Source: Cytophagaceae bacterium
GTDB taxonomy: Bacteria; Bacteroidota; Bacteroidia; Cytophagales; Spirosomataceae
Assembly (NCBI GenBank): GCA_947450365.1
Contig: CANFVE010000011.1
Span: 1 to 64,000 of the forward strand
Length of the DNA stretch: 64,000 bases
Direction: 5' to 3'
The notes under the pieces are model-generated. The model did no database searches, was not told the origin of the DNA, and saw only the letters and a program-made list of their open reading frames with translations. A program made the translations under genes and the position numbers. Numbering within the stretch: position 1 is the stretch's first letter; every line of letters starts with the position of its first letter. This document shows, in pieces, positions 8,717 to 18,312 of this stretch.

Positions 8717-9625
8717 TTACCGAATTAATTTTCGGTAGGTTTCGGTTCGAACGGGATCCAATAAACTTAAATAGGCAAAGGCCTGTTGGCGCTCACCGGC
8801 CGTCGCTTCATCCATGATTGAAAAAATCTCATCCGCCTTTGCATCGAAAAAAACACGGATCCCCGCCGCACCTGGCCGTAATTGATTTAGATTTCGAATC
8901 TGATTAAACACCTCCAAAATCCCCTTCCGCGTCGCATCCGGCTTATCCTTAAATGTATCCAAATAAACCCGGTGATAGGAATAATTCACCTCCCGAATCC
9001 CTTGAACCTGCTGGTTTATCAAATTTTCCGCAATCGCTATCCGCGAGCGAACATCCGACACAACACCCCAACCACTCCCCGAACTCTGAGCCAAATTCGT
9101 CAAATTATTTAATTTCTGGACAAAAAAATCACCCCCATACTCCCCAAACGAATCATAGTGATACGCACAAGCCAAATAGGCATAATAGGCCAACATCGAA
9201 CTTAAATTGTCCATGAAACTATTGTCATTGTAGGTAATCGGCGTTCCAGTCAAAAATTTAAAATTAAAATTCTTATCCACCACATTCAGAATCACCGTCT
9301 CATAGGATGTCCCAAAAACCGGTCGCAATACTTGAACCCGAGCCGTAGCCTCAAAATCTCCTTGGGAGGTGGCTTTGGTCAACAATAAATTGATATTTAA
9401 TTTAATTTTTTCCTCCGGAGCAAAATTATCATTTGACCAGCGACGTCCCGACAGGAAATCCTGCATCGTGCGCTGTAACTCGGAATAAATTTGAGAAGAA
9501 CCTCGTTGCTGATCGAGCTGCAATTGCTCCGTATTGATCGTAATCGTCGCCTGAATTTCTTGCGCCTCCACGGCCCAAGAAATCAAAGAAACAAATAATG
9601 TTAGCAAAAAGGGAGTAGATTTCAT
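8717..9625 (-). CDS. porD: Type IX secretion system protein PorD (DUF4835)
   Basis: 302-residue exported protein (signal peptide ending AVEAQEIQ) of the DUF4835 family, called PorD for its requirement in type IX secretion. Typical features are the opening ATITINTEQ...IYSELQRTMQDFLSGRRWSND, the central YNDNSFMDNLSSMLAYYAYL segment with following YHYDSFGEYGGD, and the C-terminal FFDAKADEIFSIM and LLDPVRTETYRKL. It is the last gene of the minus-strand envelope operon, 15 bp after rpoZ. In many relatives coaBC lies between rpoZ and this gene. It is absent here. Confidence 0.88.
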   Translation of the reverse strand: MKSTPFLLTLFVSLISWAVEAQEIQATITINTEQLQLDQQRGSSQIYSELQRTMQDFLSGRRWSNDNFAPEEKIKLNINLLLTKATSQGDFEATARVQVLRPVFGTSYETVILNVVDKNFNFKFLTGTPITYNDNSFMDNLSSMLAYYAYLACAYHYDSFGEYGGDFFVQKLNNLTNLAQSSGSGWGVVSDVRSRIAIAENLINQQVQGIREVNYSYHRVYLDTFKDKPDATRKGILEVFNQIRNLNQLRPGAAGIRVFFDAKADEIFSIMDEATAGERQQAFAYLSLLDPVRTETYRKLIR

Positions 9626-9640
9626 ACGAAATCAAACAGA

Positions 9641-9967
9641 TTAGTTTTCGTCCTTATCTGCTTCGCGGTCTCTGAAATCGACTTTATCAGCTAAAAAATC
9701 GTCAATCGCCAAGGCAGAAGGCTTTGGCATACGCTCATAATATTTTGAAATTTCGATCTGCTCACGGTTCTCGAAAATTTCCTCTAAATTGTCCACAGAA
9801 GAAGCAAATTCAGATAATTTATTCGACAATTCCTCCTTCATTTTACTTGAAATCTGACGCGCACGTTGGCCAATAATCGCCACCGACTCATACACATTTC
9901 CAGTCTTTGCTGCAATTTTATCAACATCACGCGTGATAATGGATGGATTTGTTTGGATCTTAGACAT
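9641..9967 (-). CDS. rpoZ: DNA-directed RNA polymerase omega subunit (Bacteroidota form)
   Basis: 108-residue protein matching the Bacteroidota RpoZ/Rpb6-like family. The N-terminal ITRDVDKIAAKTGNVYESVAIIGQRARQI corresponds to the omega helix that clamps the beta-prime subunit, and an acidic tail follows (ENREQIEISKYYERMPKPS). Omega assists polymerase assembly. The position between bamD and porD is conserved in the phylum and supports the call. Confidence 0.88.
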   Translation of the reverse strand: MSKIQTNPSIITRDVDKIAAKTGNVYESVAIIGQRARQISSKMKEELSNKLSEFASSVDNLEEIFENREQIEISKYYERMPKPSALAIDDFLADKVDFRDREADKDEN

Positions 9968-10019
9968 CTCTTTTATTTTTAATTAAGATTGCAAAATTAT
10001 ATAAAATTAGGGAAAAAAA

Positions 10020-10910
10020 CTACTGAGGCCCCGTAGCCACTTTGGACGTATTCGACTTCTCTTTCTCCAACATCGCCTTGTACTCCGCCTCTAACTTTGA
10101 AATTCGCTCCACTTCCTTATTGCTTTGCTCATACATACGCTCCGCATCTTTCAAAAAGGCACTTTGAGGATATTTATCAATCAGCTCCAAATAAAATTTA
10201 GACGCCTCCGCAAAACGCTCCTTCTGCTTATTTTCAATCGTACTTTTCGCCAAATCATATTGCGCCAACACCTTCATATAGGCCATCTCCTCATTGTAAT
10301 CCGAATCTGGAAAATCCCGTTGGAAATTCGTAATCTCAATCACCGAGGACTTCAGCGAAGCAATATTAAACGGCGAAGTCTTATGATATAATTTAGCCTT
10401 CTCAAAAGCCTTTTTCTCCAACTTCTTCCTCAATTCCCTAATAATATTCGTACACTCCTCCCGAAATTTCGTTTCTGGATAATTGTTCAAATAGGATTGA
10501 ATCTCATTAATCGCCGCCAAAGTACCCGTTTGATCCAAATTGTAATTAGGAGAATCTTTGTACAAGGAATAGGCCGACATATAAATCGCCTCCTCCGCAT
10601 ACTCACTCCTCGAAAATACCTCCGAAAACTTCTTGAAATGGGTATTGGCCAGCGTGTAATTCCCTAACTGAAAATCACAATATGCCTGATAAAACGTCGC
10701 CAATTCCTGCGTAGAATCTCCCTTCATCAAAGGCATAATCTCATCAAACAAAATCCCAGCCTTATCGTAATCCTTCTTCTTATAATAATCCATCGCCGCC
10801 TTATACTTCGTAGGTAGATTCGCACTTTTTCTAAATTTCTCAAATTTACCGCAGGAGCTCAAGCCCAGCACCGCGACAAACAAAACCAATATGTATTCTT
10901 TTAATTTCAT
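10020..10910 (-). CDS. bamD: Outer membrane protein assembly factor BamD
   Basis: 296-residue lipoprotein of the BAM complex, which inserts beta-barrels into the outer membrane. The chosen ATG at 10910 gives a lipoprotein signal with lipobox LSSC (MKLKEYILVLFVAVLGLSSC). An upstream extension to 10976 would overlap the ABC gene and put 22 residues before this signal, so it was rejected. Tetratricopeptide repeats follow: AMDYYKKKDYDKAGILFDEIM, FYQAYCDFQLGNYTLANTHFKKF, AEEAIYMSAYSLY. A charged coiled tail ends the protein. It lies 19 bp after the ABC exporter and 52 bp before rpoZ. Confidence 0.92.
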   Translation of the reverse strand: MKLKEYILVLFVAVLGLSSCGKFEKFRKSANLPTKYKAAMDYYKKKDYDKAGILFDEIMPLMKGDSTQELATFYQAYCDFQLGNYTLANTHFKKFSEVFSRSEYAEEAIYMSAYSLYKDSPNYNLDQTGTLAAINEIQSYLNNYPETKFREECTNIIRELRKKLEKKAFEKAKLYHKTSPFNIASLKSSVIEITNFQRDFPDSDYNEEMAYMKVLAQYDLAKSTIENKQKERFAEASKFYLELIDKYPQSAFLKDAERMYEQSNKEVERISKLEAEYKAMLEKEKSNTSKVATGPQ

Positions 10911-10929
10911 AAGCCCGCAAAGATAAGGA

Positions 10930-12684
10930 TTAATTACGACTAAATTGTAAATGATACAACGCCGAATACAATCCATTTATATTTAATAATTCATCATGAC
11001 TTCCCCGCTCCTTGATCTCCCCCTTGTCCATCACTAAAATCTGATCCGCATTCCGTATCGTCGATAAACGATGTGCAATCACCACGGAAGTCCTCCCTTT
11101 CATCAACGTCGAAATCGCCGATTGGATCAATACCTCCGACTCCGAATCCACCGAGGAAGTGGCCTCATCCAACACAATAATCTTCGGATTGTGTACCAAT
11201 GCCCGGACAAACGAAATCAACTGCCGCTGACCCACACTCAGCGTCGCCCCTCGTTCCATTACCTCATACCCATAGCCCCCTGGCAAAGTCATAATAAAAT
11301 CATGCACCCCAACCATCCTCGCTGCCTCCTCGATCTTTTCCTGACTAATGGTTGTATCCCCTAAATGGATATTGTAGGCTATCGACGAACTAAACAAAAA
11401 TACATCTTGCAACACCACCGCGATATGCTTGCGCAAACTTCCAATTTCATAGTCGGGCAACGAAATTCCATCAATTTGAATAAGTCCTTGTTGACAATCA
11501 TACATACGCCCCAACAACCCAATAATCGACGATTTCCCCGCGCCAGTCGCCCCCACAATCGCCACCGTTTTCCCCGGCTTCACCTCAAAACTCACCTCCT
11601 TCACCACCCACTCATTTTCCAAATATGCAAACCAAACCTTTTGAAATTCAATATGTCCCTTCACCTGATCCGCTAACACTGTCCCATTATTTTGAATATA
11701 TTCCTCCGAATCCAATAAGGTCAAAATACGCTCCGTACTCACAATCCCCATTTGCAAGGTATTAAACCGATCCGCCAACATTCGAATGGGCCGATAAAAT
11801 AAATTAATAAACATTATAAAAGCTGTCAACGTACCCACCGAAATCTCCTCTTTCAATATGTAGGTTGACGCCAACCACACCACCAATCCCGATCCCACCG
11901 CCGCTATCACATCTGCCACCGGAAAATAGAGCGAATAGGCCAAAATCCCCCGAATATTCGCATCCCGATGCTCCTCATTAATCTGATTAAATTTCTGCAT
12001 TTCCCGCTTTTCCGCATGAAACAACTGCACAATAAACATCCCCGAAATATGCTCCTGCACAAAAGAATTCAAATTCGCCACGGCCAAACGCACCTCATTA
12101 AACGACTTTTTGATGTATTCCTTAAACACATAGGTAGAAAAAATCATAAACGGAACGGTCGCCAAAATCACCAAAGTCAATCGCCAATCCGTATAAAACA
12201 TAACCCCAATCACCAAAAACAATTGCAATAAATCCCCTGCAATCGACGCCAAGCCCTCCGAAAACACGTCATTCAAGGTCTCAATATCTGAAACGGTGCG
12301 GGTGACGAGCCGACCAATCGGCGTAGCATCAAAAAACGACAATTTTAAATGTACAATCTTCGCATATAATTGCACCCGAATATCCCGAATGACCGTTTGA
12401 CCTAAAAATCCAGCCAAATAACTCGTCGAAAACTGCAAGCCCGTTTGCAAAAATAAAACCGCAATCATATAGCCAAACATCTGAATTAATTCCTGCATTT
12501 TATCCGCAGAAACATAATGATCCAAGGTATAGCGAATCAATAATGGTATCGCCGGAGAAACCGCCGCCATCGCTAAAATCAATAAAACAAGTAGCCAAAA
12601 TTTAAGCCAATAAGGCTTTATGAACCCGTAAATACGGCGAATGATATATAAATCGACAATCTTTCCACTCGCAGATTCTTTCAA
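10930..12684 (-). CDS. ABC transporter, fused permease and ATPase (MsbA-like lipid/multidrug exporter)
   Basis: 584-residue half transporter. Residues about 1-325 form a six-helix ABC membrane domain (TIGRLVTRTVSDIETLNDVFSEG is the typical coupling segment) and the rest the ATPase. The ATPase shows Walker A (GATGAGKSS), Q-loop (AVVLQDVFLF), signature SVGQRQ, Walker B (IIVLDEATS) and H-loop (IAHRLST). A homodimer in the inner membrane is expected. The substrate is unknown, with lipid A core or drugs possible. The first in-frame start after an upstream stop is TTG at 12684, two bases after the previous stop codon, so coupled translation is likely. Confidence 0.88.
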   Translation of the reverse strand: MKESASGKIVDLYIIRRIYGFIKPYWLKFWLLVLLILAMAAVSPAIPLLIRYTLDHYVSADKMQELIQMFGYMIAVLFLQTGLQFSTSYLAGFLGQTVIRDIRVQLYAKIVHLKLSFFDATPIGRLVTRTVSDIETLNDVFSEGLASIAGDLLQLFLVIGVMFYTDWRLTLVILATVPFMIFSTYVFKEYIKKSFNEVRLAVANLNSFVQEHISGMFIVQLFHAEKREMQKFNQINEEHRDANIRGILAYSLYFPVADVIAAVGSGLVVWLASTYILKEEISVGTLTAFIMFINLFYRPIRMLADRFNTLQMGIVSTERILTLLDSEEYIQNNGTVLADQVKGHIEFQKVWFAYLENEWVVKEVSFEVKPGKTVAIVGATGAGKSSIIGLLGRMYDCQQGLIQIDGISLPDYEIGSLRKHIAVVLQDVFLFSSSIAYNIHLGDTTISQEKIEEAARMVGVHDFIMTLPGGYGYEVMERGATLSVGQRQLISFVRALVHNPKIIVLDEATSSVDSESEVLIQSAISTLMKGRTSVVIAHRLSTIRNADQILVMDKGEIKERGSHDELLNINGLYSALYHLQFSRN

Positions 12685-12686
12685 AA

Positions 12687-12827
12687 TTATTCAGGAATGG
12701 TGGTTTGACATGAACCGCAACCTTTGGCGCATCCGGCCTGATTTTTACCGAAAAATTGTTTATACACGATTCGACCCAAATAGACCAAAGCTGCTGCAAA
12801 AACAAAAATGATAACTAGATTTTCCAT
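12687..12827 (-). CDS. FeoB-associated Cys-rich membrane protein (46 residues)
   Basis: Tiny membrane protein with one N-terminal transmembrane helix (LVIIFVFAAALVYLGRIVY) and a cysteine-rich cytoplasmic tail, AGCAKGCGSCQ, with a C-x3-C-x2-C pattern. This matches the small family usually annotated beside ferrous-iron transporter FeoB. It lies 3 bp after the phosphatase gene and 2 bp before the ABC exporter, on the same strand, so it is part of the operon. No feoA or feoB is in this window. The cysteines suggest metal or Fe-S handling, but this is inference. Confidence 0.8.
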   Translation of the reverse strand: MENLVIIFVFAAALVYLGRIVYKQFFGKNQAGCAKGCGSCQTTIPE

Positions 12828-12830
12828 GAT

Positions 12831-13631
12831 TTAGGATTCCCAATGTTCCTGCAAAGTTGATAAAAATTCCTCAAAAATAGGCCCCGCCCCAATAATTTCT
12901 CCCTTAAAAATCACATCCTCCCCGCCCGAAAAATTGGTCACCCGACCCCCAGCCTCCTCCATGATAATCTTCCCAGCTGCCACATCCCAAGGCTTTAAAT
13001 TCGCCTCAAAAAATCCCTCAAACCGACCACAAGCCGTATAAGCTAAATCAATTGCCGCCGCGCCCATCCGCCGCAAGCCATGACTTTTTTGCATGAGCGA
13101 CTTCAATAAGGCCAAATACCGATCCTGATACGAAAAATCATAATATGGAAATCCTGTGGCCAATAAACTTTTGGCCAACTGATCCGTCGCGGAAACCCGA
13201 ATCGCTTTCCCATTTAAAAAAGCCCCATGTCCCTGGGAAGCATAAAATAATTCATCCCGATTCGGTTCATAAATCATACCCAAAACCGGCTGCTTCTTAT
13301 ACATCAATCCCACCGAAACCGCATACACCGGCAAGCGATGCAAGAAATTCGTCGTACCATCCAAGGGATCAATGACCCAATAATAGCCATCCCCGATATC
13401 CTCCTGCCCCGAAGCACTTTCCTCCGCAATAAAACCCGCTTCAGGAAAAACTTGGGACAATCCGGTTTTTAACCGATTTTCTGCTTGTTGGTCCACATAG
13501 GAAACCAAATCATTCGTTCCCTTATATTGAATATCCGCCTCCGAAATCGCCTCCACCATACCTTGAATCCATAATCCAGTCTCCCGAACGATGGGCAAGG
13601 AATCCGTTAAAATGCGGGATAAATCAATCAT
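12831..13631 (-). CDS. Inositol monophosphatase family protein (SuhB-like)
   Basis: 266-residue cytoplasmic magnesium-dependent phosphatase. The metal-binding motifs are visible: IAEESA (about residue 69), WVIDPLDGTTNF (about residues 84-95) and WDVAAGKIIMEEAGG (about residues 213-227). The length matches bacterial SuhB. Substrates in the family range from myo-inositol-1-phosphate to other sugar phosphates and 3'-phosphoadenosine compounds, and cannot be resolved here. Its ATG overlaps the stop of the upstream protease gene by 4 bp, indicating translational coupling. Confidence 0.9.
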   Translation of the reverse strand: MIDLSRILTDSLPIVRETGLWIQGMVEAISEADIQYKGTNDLVSYVDQQAENRLKTGLSQVFPEAGFIAEESASGQEDIGDGYYWVIDPLDGTTNFLHRLPVYAVSVGLMYKKQPVLGMIYEPNRDELFYASQGHGAFLNGKAIRVSATDQLAKSLLATGFPYYDFSYQDRYLALLKSLMQKSHGLRRMGAAAIDLAYTACGRFEGFFEANLKPWDVAAGKIIMEEAGGRVTNFSGGEDVIFKGEIIGAGPIFEEFLSTLQEHWES

Positions 13632-15724
13632 TTTTTAGCCACCGAACTACGAATCCAATCGGCAACGATTTGTTGGGTTTCCTTCAAATACGCATCTTTC
13701 GCATGCTTATCGCCCGCTGCCTTTTCCTTTTTCGTCGCATCCGTTTCCACCTCATTGGCACCCGCTAAGGCATCCATCACCGCTTGCGACTCATCCGGCT
13801 TTTTCTTTTGATCATCTAATTCCTTTTTCCGTTTGATGAGATTCAAGGAAATCGAATTTGCATCCTTGATTTTTTTCCAACGGTCAAAATCTTCTCTCAA
13901 TTTAATCAAATCCGGTTTCGTTTTTAAACGAGTGGCAAAACTGGCTTGCAATTTGCCCAACTGGGCCGGAGCCACATGCTGTGTCGCCACGTAGGCCGTT
14001 GCTGGAATCATATCCCACGGCAAGGCACTCGGCTGCGAACTCTCCCCAAATTCCTCCGCTGAAAAGGCAGAAGGCAAGGCAAAGTCCGGACTTACACCCT
14101 TATGCTGGGTCGAACTTCCATTAATGCGATAGAATTTCTCTAAGGTGATTTTCAATTGACCCACCGGCTCCTTCTCATTCGCCATGTAATTATCTAAATC
14201 CACGACCGACTGCACCGTTCCTTTTCCATAGGATTGTTCCCCCACAATTATCCCCCGCTTATAATCCTGAATCGCGGCAGCAAAAATCTCCGAAGCCGAA
14301 GCCGAAAAGCGATTAATCATGACAGCCATCGGGCCATCATATACTTGTTCCGCATCGCGATCCACTTCTTGGGTGATTCGTCCATCGGCTTGTTTCCGTT
14401 GAACCACTGGCCCTTTGGTAATGAATAATCCCGTTAAATCCACCGCCTCAATGAGCGAACCTCCCCCATTATTCCGTAAATCGATAATCAATCCATCGAC
14501 GCCCTCTTGTTTAAACTCGCCCAAAAACTTACGCACATCCGCCGTGGTTGATTTAAAATCTGCCTCCCGCTTGCGTGCGCCATCAAAATCACGGTAGAAC
14601 ATTGGAATAGTAATTAGGCCTAATTTGATTTTTTTATCTCCTTGTTGGAAATTCAATACCTCCTTCTTCGCGGTTTGTTCTTCTAATTTAATTTTCTCGC
14701 GGACGATGCGCACCTCGTTCGTCGGCGAACCCGTCACTCCGGATGCAGGCAAAATCTTTAACCGAACTACAGTTCCTTTGGGACCGCGAATTAATTTAAC
14801 GGCGTCGTCGGTAAACCAACCAATCACATCCACAAATGCGCCTTCATCCCCTTGCGCCACACCCACAATTCGATCCTTCGGATTAATTTGTTTGCTTCGG
14901 AAGGCCGGACCCCCTGGCACTAAATCCTGAATGGTCACATAATCCCCTTCTAAACGAAGCGTTGCCCCGATGCCCTCAAAACTTTGGGCCATGTCCTTAT
15001 TAAATTCCTGTGCGGTTTTAGGAATCATGTAAGACGTATGTGGATCAATGCTTTCCGTGTAGGCATTCATGAAAACTTGAAATACATCTTCTGAACGCGT
15101 ACGCGCCATGTATTTTTCGGAGCGCTTGTAGCGATCTTTCAATTCTCGAACAGCCGTGGTATCGGCTTTACCGCCGATTTTCCAGTCCAACATCTGCCGC
15201 TTGATATCTTTGCGCCAAAAATCATTTAATTCTGCCTCTGAGGTGGCCCAAGTAGCTTTGTCGCGGTTTGGTTGGTATACCTCATCCGTTTCAAACTCAA
15301 AAGGCTTATCCAAAATGGACATAATGTAGGCATAGCGCTGCTTGGAGCGCTTTTGATATACGTTGTAAATTTGAAAAGCGGAAGTAAGATCGCCCATGTT
15401 CAATTGCTCGTCAATCGTGAACCGGTATTTCTCCATTTCTTTGAGGTCGGAAGCTAAAAAATACACCTTGTTCGGATCTAAATCCTTCAAATAGGCATCG
15501 TAAATTTTCGATGACAAGGAATCATTTACCGGAATTTTCCGGTAATGGTAATTGCTTAAAATACCATACACCAAACGCTCCACTTTTCTTTGCGTATCCG
15601 TAGGCTGTAAATCCCCCTCTTGGTAGGTCGCAGTCGGCACGCCCTGACTTGTCTGATTTTTGCCATGCAAAAACAAAACAAATAGAAGGGAAAAAGGAAT
15701 TAAAAGTGGAAGTATTTTTTTCAT
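13628..15724 (-). CDS. prc: Tail-specific carboxy-terminal processing protease (S41 family)
   Basis: 698-residue periplasmic serine protease with an N-terminal signal anchor. An N-terminal tail-specific domain (DAYLKDLDPNKVYFLASDL) precedes a PDZ domain (about residues 230-330, SFEGIGATLRLEGDYVTIQD). The S41 catalytic core follows: GLIIDLRNNGGGSLIEAV, the nucleophile serine in NRFSASASEIF and the lysine base in GEQSYGKGTVQ. A lysine-rich C-terminal domain follows. Such enzymes trim envelope proteins from the C-terminus and control peptidoglycan hydrolases. It begins 6 bp after the FKBP gene. Confidence 0.93.
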   Translation of the reverse strand: MKKILPLLIPFSLLFVLFLHGKNQTSQGVPTATYQEGDLQPTDTQRKVERLVYGILSNYHYRKIPVNDSLSSKIYDAYLKDLDPNKVYFLASDLKEMEKYRFTIDEQLNMGDLTSAFQIYNVYQKRSKQRYAYIMSILDKPFEFETDEVYQPNRDKATWATSEAELNDFWRKDIKRQMLDWKIGGKADTTAVRELKDRYKRSEKYMARTRSEDVFQVFMNAYTESIDPHTSYMIPKTAQEFNKDMAQSFEGIGATLRLEGDYVTIQDLVPGGPAFRSKQINPKDRIVGVAQGDEGAFVDVIGWFTDDAVKLIRGPKGTVVRLKILPASGVTGSPTNEVRIVREKIKLEEQTAKKEVLNFQQGDKKIKLGLITIPMFYRDFDGARKREADFKSTTADVRKFLGEFKQEGVDGLIIDLRNNGGGSLIEAVDLTGLFITKGPVVQRKQADGRITQEVDRDAEQVYDGPMAVMINRFSASASEIFAAAIQDYKRGIIVGEQSYGKGTVQSVVDLDNYMANEKEPVGQLKITLEKFYRINGSSTQHKGVSPDFALPSAFSAEEFGESSQPSALPWDMIPATAYVATQHVAPAQLGKLQASFATRLKTKPDLIKLREDFDRWKKIKDANSISLNLIKRKKELDDQKKKPDESQAVMDALAGANEVETDATKKEKAAGDKHAKDAYLKETQQIVADWIRSSVAKK

Positions 15725-15730
15725 GGTTTT

Positions 15731-16486
15731 TTATTTTTCGATCTCGAGTAGCTCAACTTCAAACACCAAAGCCGAATAAGGCTTAATTGTTTGCCCACCT
15801 CCGCGAATACCATAGGCTAATTCTTGAGGAATATATAATTTCCATTTAGAACCTACTGGCATTAATTGAAGCGCCTCGACCCAACCCGGAATGACCCCAT
15901 TCACAGGGAATGAAATCGGCTCACCTCGTTGAACTGAAGAATCAAACACAGTGCCATCAATCAAAGTTCCGTGGTAATGCGTTTTTACCTTGTCTGTGGC
16001 CACAGGTTTAGGACCCGTGCCCATTTTAATAATTTTGTATTGAAGACCACTGGCGGTCGTAACCACGGAATCTTTCTTTTTGTTTGCTGCCAAAAACTTT
16101 TCGCCAGCTTCTTTATTGGGGAAAAATTGTTTCGCACTTTCAGCGGCCTGACGCTCTTGGTTTTTCATCATGAAACTATTCATCACATTTTGACACTCAG
16201 CTTCAGTCATTGATAATTTATCTCCTTTCACCACCGAGGCAAAACCTTTGGCGACCATGTCAGGATTTAAAGTTACATTTTGAGATTTGAAATTTTGGGC
16301 AACTAAAACACCCACGGCATAGGAAACAGAATCCATTTGATTCGAAAATTCTTTCACGGGCACTTTCGTCACAGAAACTGTGGCTTTTAATTTCGTTTGT
16401 GGTTTCGCTGATGCTTTAGGTTTTGTCTGTGCAAAAGCTGAAAAAACAGCAAAACAAGACAGAAGAGTCACTAATGGTAGTTTCAT
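15731..16486 (-). CDS. FKBP-type peptidyl-prolyl cis-trans isomerase, exported
   Basis: 251 residues with a signal peptide (LLSCFAVFSAFAQTKP). An N-terminal dimerisation region of the FkpA type (MDSVSYAVGVLVAQNFKSQ...QNVMNSFMMKNQERQ) is followed by a C-terminal FKBP domain: VKTHYHGTLIDGTVFDSSVQRGEPISFPVNGVIPGW and YIPQELAYGIRG. It should catalyse proline isomerisation and act as a chaperone in the periplasm. It is the first gene of the eight-gene minus-strand envelope operon running to porD, and a promoter match lies upstream. Confidence 0.92.
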   Translation of the reverse strand: MKLPLVTLLSCFAVFSAFAQTKPKASAKPQTKLKATVSVTKVPVKEFSNQMDSVSYAVGVLVAQNFKSQNVTLNPDMVAKGFASVVKGDKLSMTEAECQNVMNSFMMKNQERQAAESAKQFFPNKEAGEKFLAANKKKDSVVTTASGLQYKIIKMGTGPKPVATDKVKTHYHGTLIDGTVFDSSVQRGEPISFPVNGVIPGWVEALQLMPVGSKWKLYIPQELAYGIRGGGQTIKPYSALVFEVELLEIEK

Positions 16487-16515
16487 GTGGAATTTTTTAT
16501 TAGAAAATTAAGCCT

Positions 16516-16545
16516 CGAAGATAAGCAATTTTGCCTCTTTCTCAA
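16516..16545 (-). promoter_or_regulatory. Candidate promoter of the FKBP-to-porD envelope operon
   Basis: On the minus strand: TTG, a 19-base spacer, then TATCTTCG, which matches TAnnTTTG with one mismatch. It lies about 30 bp before the FKBP start codon. Confidence 0.45.
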
Positions 16546-16660
16546 GAAAATTAACAGCAATTAACAGCGGATAAATTAGCTCTAAAACAAGAATCTAAAA
16601 AAAGTATAAATTAAAGGGTCATTTTTTACCTTATTTATGGGAATATTGAAATTTCGTGAC

Positions 16661-16668
16661 TAATTTTG
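16661..16668 (+). promoter_or_regulatory. Candidate -7 element for atpA-atpG
   Basis: TAATTTTG matches the Bacteroidota TAnnTTTG element exactly, 50 bp before the chosen atpA ATG. No clear TTG upstream element is seen at 19 bases, so support is limited. Confidence 0.35.
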
Positions 16669-16718
16669 CACCCGAATTTATTTCGAATTTATCAAAATCA
16701 ATAAACCACCATTTCAAT

Positions 16719-18299
16719 ATGGCATCAGTAAGACCAGATGAAGTTTCAGCCATCCTTCGGGAGCAGTTATCGCAGGCTAAAACGCAAGCAGAATTAGAAG
16801 AAATAGGCACCGTACTCCAAGTGGGTGATGGTGTGGCTCGTATTTACGGCCTTTCGAATGTACAAGCAGGGGAATTGATCGTTTTCGAAAACGGTCTGAA
16901 GGCCTTGGCTTTGAACTTAGAAGAGGACAATGTAGGAGCTGTACTATTAGGGGACTCCAAATTAGTTAAAGAGGGGGACACAGTAAAAAGAACTAATTTA
17001 ATTGCCTCGGTTCAAGTGGGTGATGGGATTTTGGGACGTGTAGTGAATACCTTAGGGGAACCGATCGATGGAAACGGCCCTATCACAGGAAAATTATATG
17101 AGATGCCATTGGAGCGTAAAGCACCAGGGGTAATTTATCGCCAACCGGTTACAGAGCCTTTGCAAACGGGTATCAAGGCGATCGATGCGATGATTCCAGT
17201 GGGTCGTGGCCAACGGGAATTAGTAATCGGTGATCGTCAAACGGGTAAAACCGCGGTTTGTATCGATACGATCATCAATCAAAAAGAATTTTACGATAAA
17301 GGTGAGCCTGTATTCTGTATTTATGTAGCGATTGGTCAAAAAGCATCCACCGTGAAGCAAATTGAGCAAACCTTGCGTAAAGCAGGTGCGATGGATTACA
17401 CGGTTGTCGTAGCGGCTTCCGCAGGTGATCCTGCTCCGATGCAGTTCTACGCGCCATTTACCGGTGCGGCGATTGGTGAATTCTTCCGTGATACAGGTCG
17501 TCCAGCTTTAGTGGTTTATGATGACTTATCCAAACAAGCGGTAGCTTACCGGGAGGTTTCTTTATTGCTTCGTCGTCCACCAGGACGTGAAGCCTATCCA
17601 GGAGACGTATTTTATTTACACTCCCGTTTGTTGGAGCGTGCAGCGAAAATCAACAACTCAGATGAAATCGCAGCGGCCATGAATGATTTACCAGATTCCA
17701 TCAAGGGAATCGTGAAAGGTGGGGGTAGTTTAACTGCCTTGCCGATTATCGAAACACAGGCGGGTGACGTTTCGGCGTATATCCCGACAAACGTAATTTC
17801 GATCACGGATGGTCAAATTTTCTTGGAAACTAACTTGTTTAATGCAGGTATTCGTCCAGCGATCAACGTAGGTATTTCGGTATCTCGTGTAGGAGGTAAT
17901 GCACAAATCAAGTCGATGAAGAAAGTAGCGGGTACCTTAAAATTAGACCAAGCGCAATTCCGCGAGTTAGAGGCATTTGCGAAATTTGGTTCTGATTTAG
18001 ATGCGTCAACGAAATTGACGATTGAGCGTGGTCGTCGGAACTTGGAGATGTTGAAACAGCCTCAATTTGCGCCACAACGCGTAGAGGACCAAGTTGCCAT
18101 GATTTATTTAGCGACTACGGGTAATTTGGACAAAGTTCCTGTAAACCGGGTTCGTGAATTTGAGAAGGAATTTATCCAAGTATTACGTGCCACAGAAAAA
18201 GCTACTTTAGAGGCTTTGGGAGCAGGTAAATTTGATGATACCTTGACAGCTACGCTGAAAAAAGTAGGTAATGAAGTTGCTGCTAAATACGCAGTTTAA
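16719..18299 (+). CDS. atpA: F1F0 ATP synthase subunit alpha
   Basis: 526-residue alpha subunit of the membrane ATP synthase catalytic head. The nucleotide-binding P-loop GDRQTGKTA, the [15 protein letters not shown] lead-in, [32 protein letters not shown] and the ISVSRVGG segment are all present. The ATG at 16719 ([13 protein letters not shown]) fits homologues. The frame is open further upstream, but that part covers the promoter-like TAATTTTG. Upstream is a divergent FKBP gene, so atpB, atpE, atpF and atpH are not adjacent as they often are in the phylum. atpG follows 13 bp downstream. Confidence 0.97.
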   Translation: MASVRPDEVSAILREQLSQAKTQAELEEIGTVLQVGDGVARIYGLSNVQAGELIVFENGLKALALNLEEDNVGAVLLGDSKLVKEGDTVKRTNLIASVQVGDGILGRVVNTLGEPIDGNGPITGKLYEMPLERKAPGVIYRQPVTEPLQTGIKAIDAMIPVGRGQRELVIGDRQTGKTAVCIDTIINQKEFYDKGEPVFCIYVAIGQKASTVKQIEQTLRKAGAMDYTVVVAASAGDPAPMQFYAPFTGAAIGEFFRDTGRPALVVYDDLSKQAVAYREVSLLLRRPPGREAYPGDVFYLHSRLLERAAKINNSDEIAAAMNDLPDSIKGIVKGGGSLTALPIIETQAGDVSAYIPTNVISITDGQIFLETNLFNAGIRPAINVGISVSRVGGNAQIKSMKKVAGTLKLDQAQFRELEAFAKFGSDLDASTKLTIERGRRNLEMLKQPQFAPQRVEDQVAMIYLATTGNLDKVPVNRVREFEKEFIQVLRATEKATLEALGAGKFDDTLTATLKKVGNEVAAKYAV

Positions 18300-18312
18300 A
18301 TAGTAGAATCGT

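Noticed and set aside
10911-10976. N-terminal extension of BamD
   Set aside because: It overlaps the ABC exporter gene and precedes a clear lipoprotein signal starting at 10910.
12602-12805. A 67-codon minus-strand frame overlapping the Cys-rich microprotein
   Set aside because: It is in another frame from both the microprotein and the ABC exporter and has no recognisable features.
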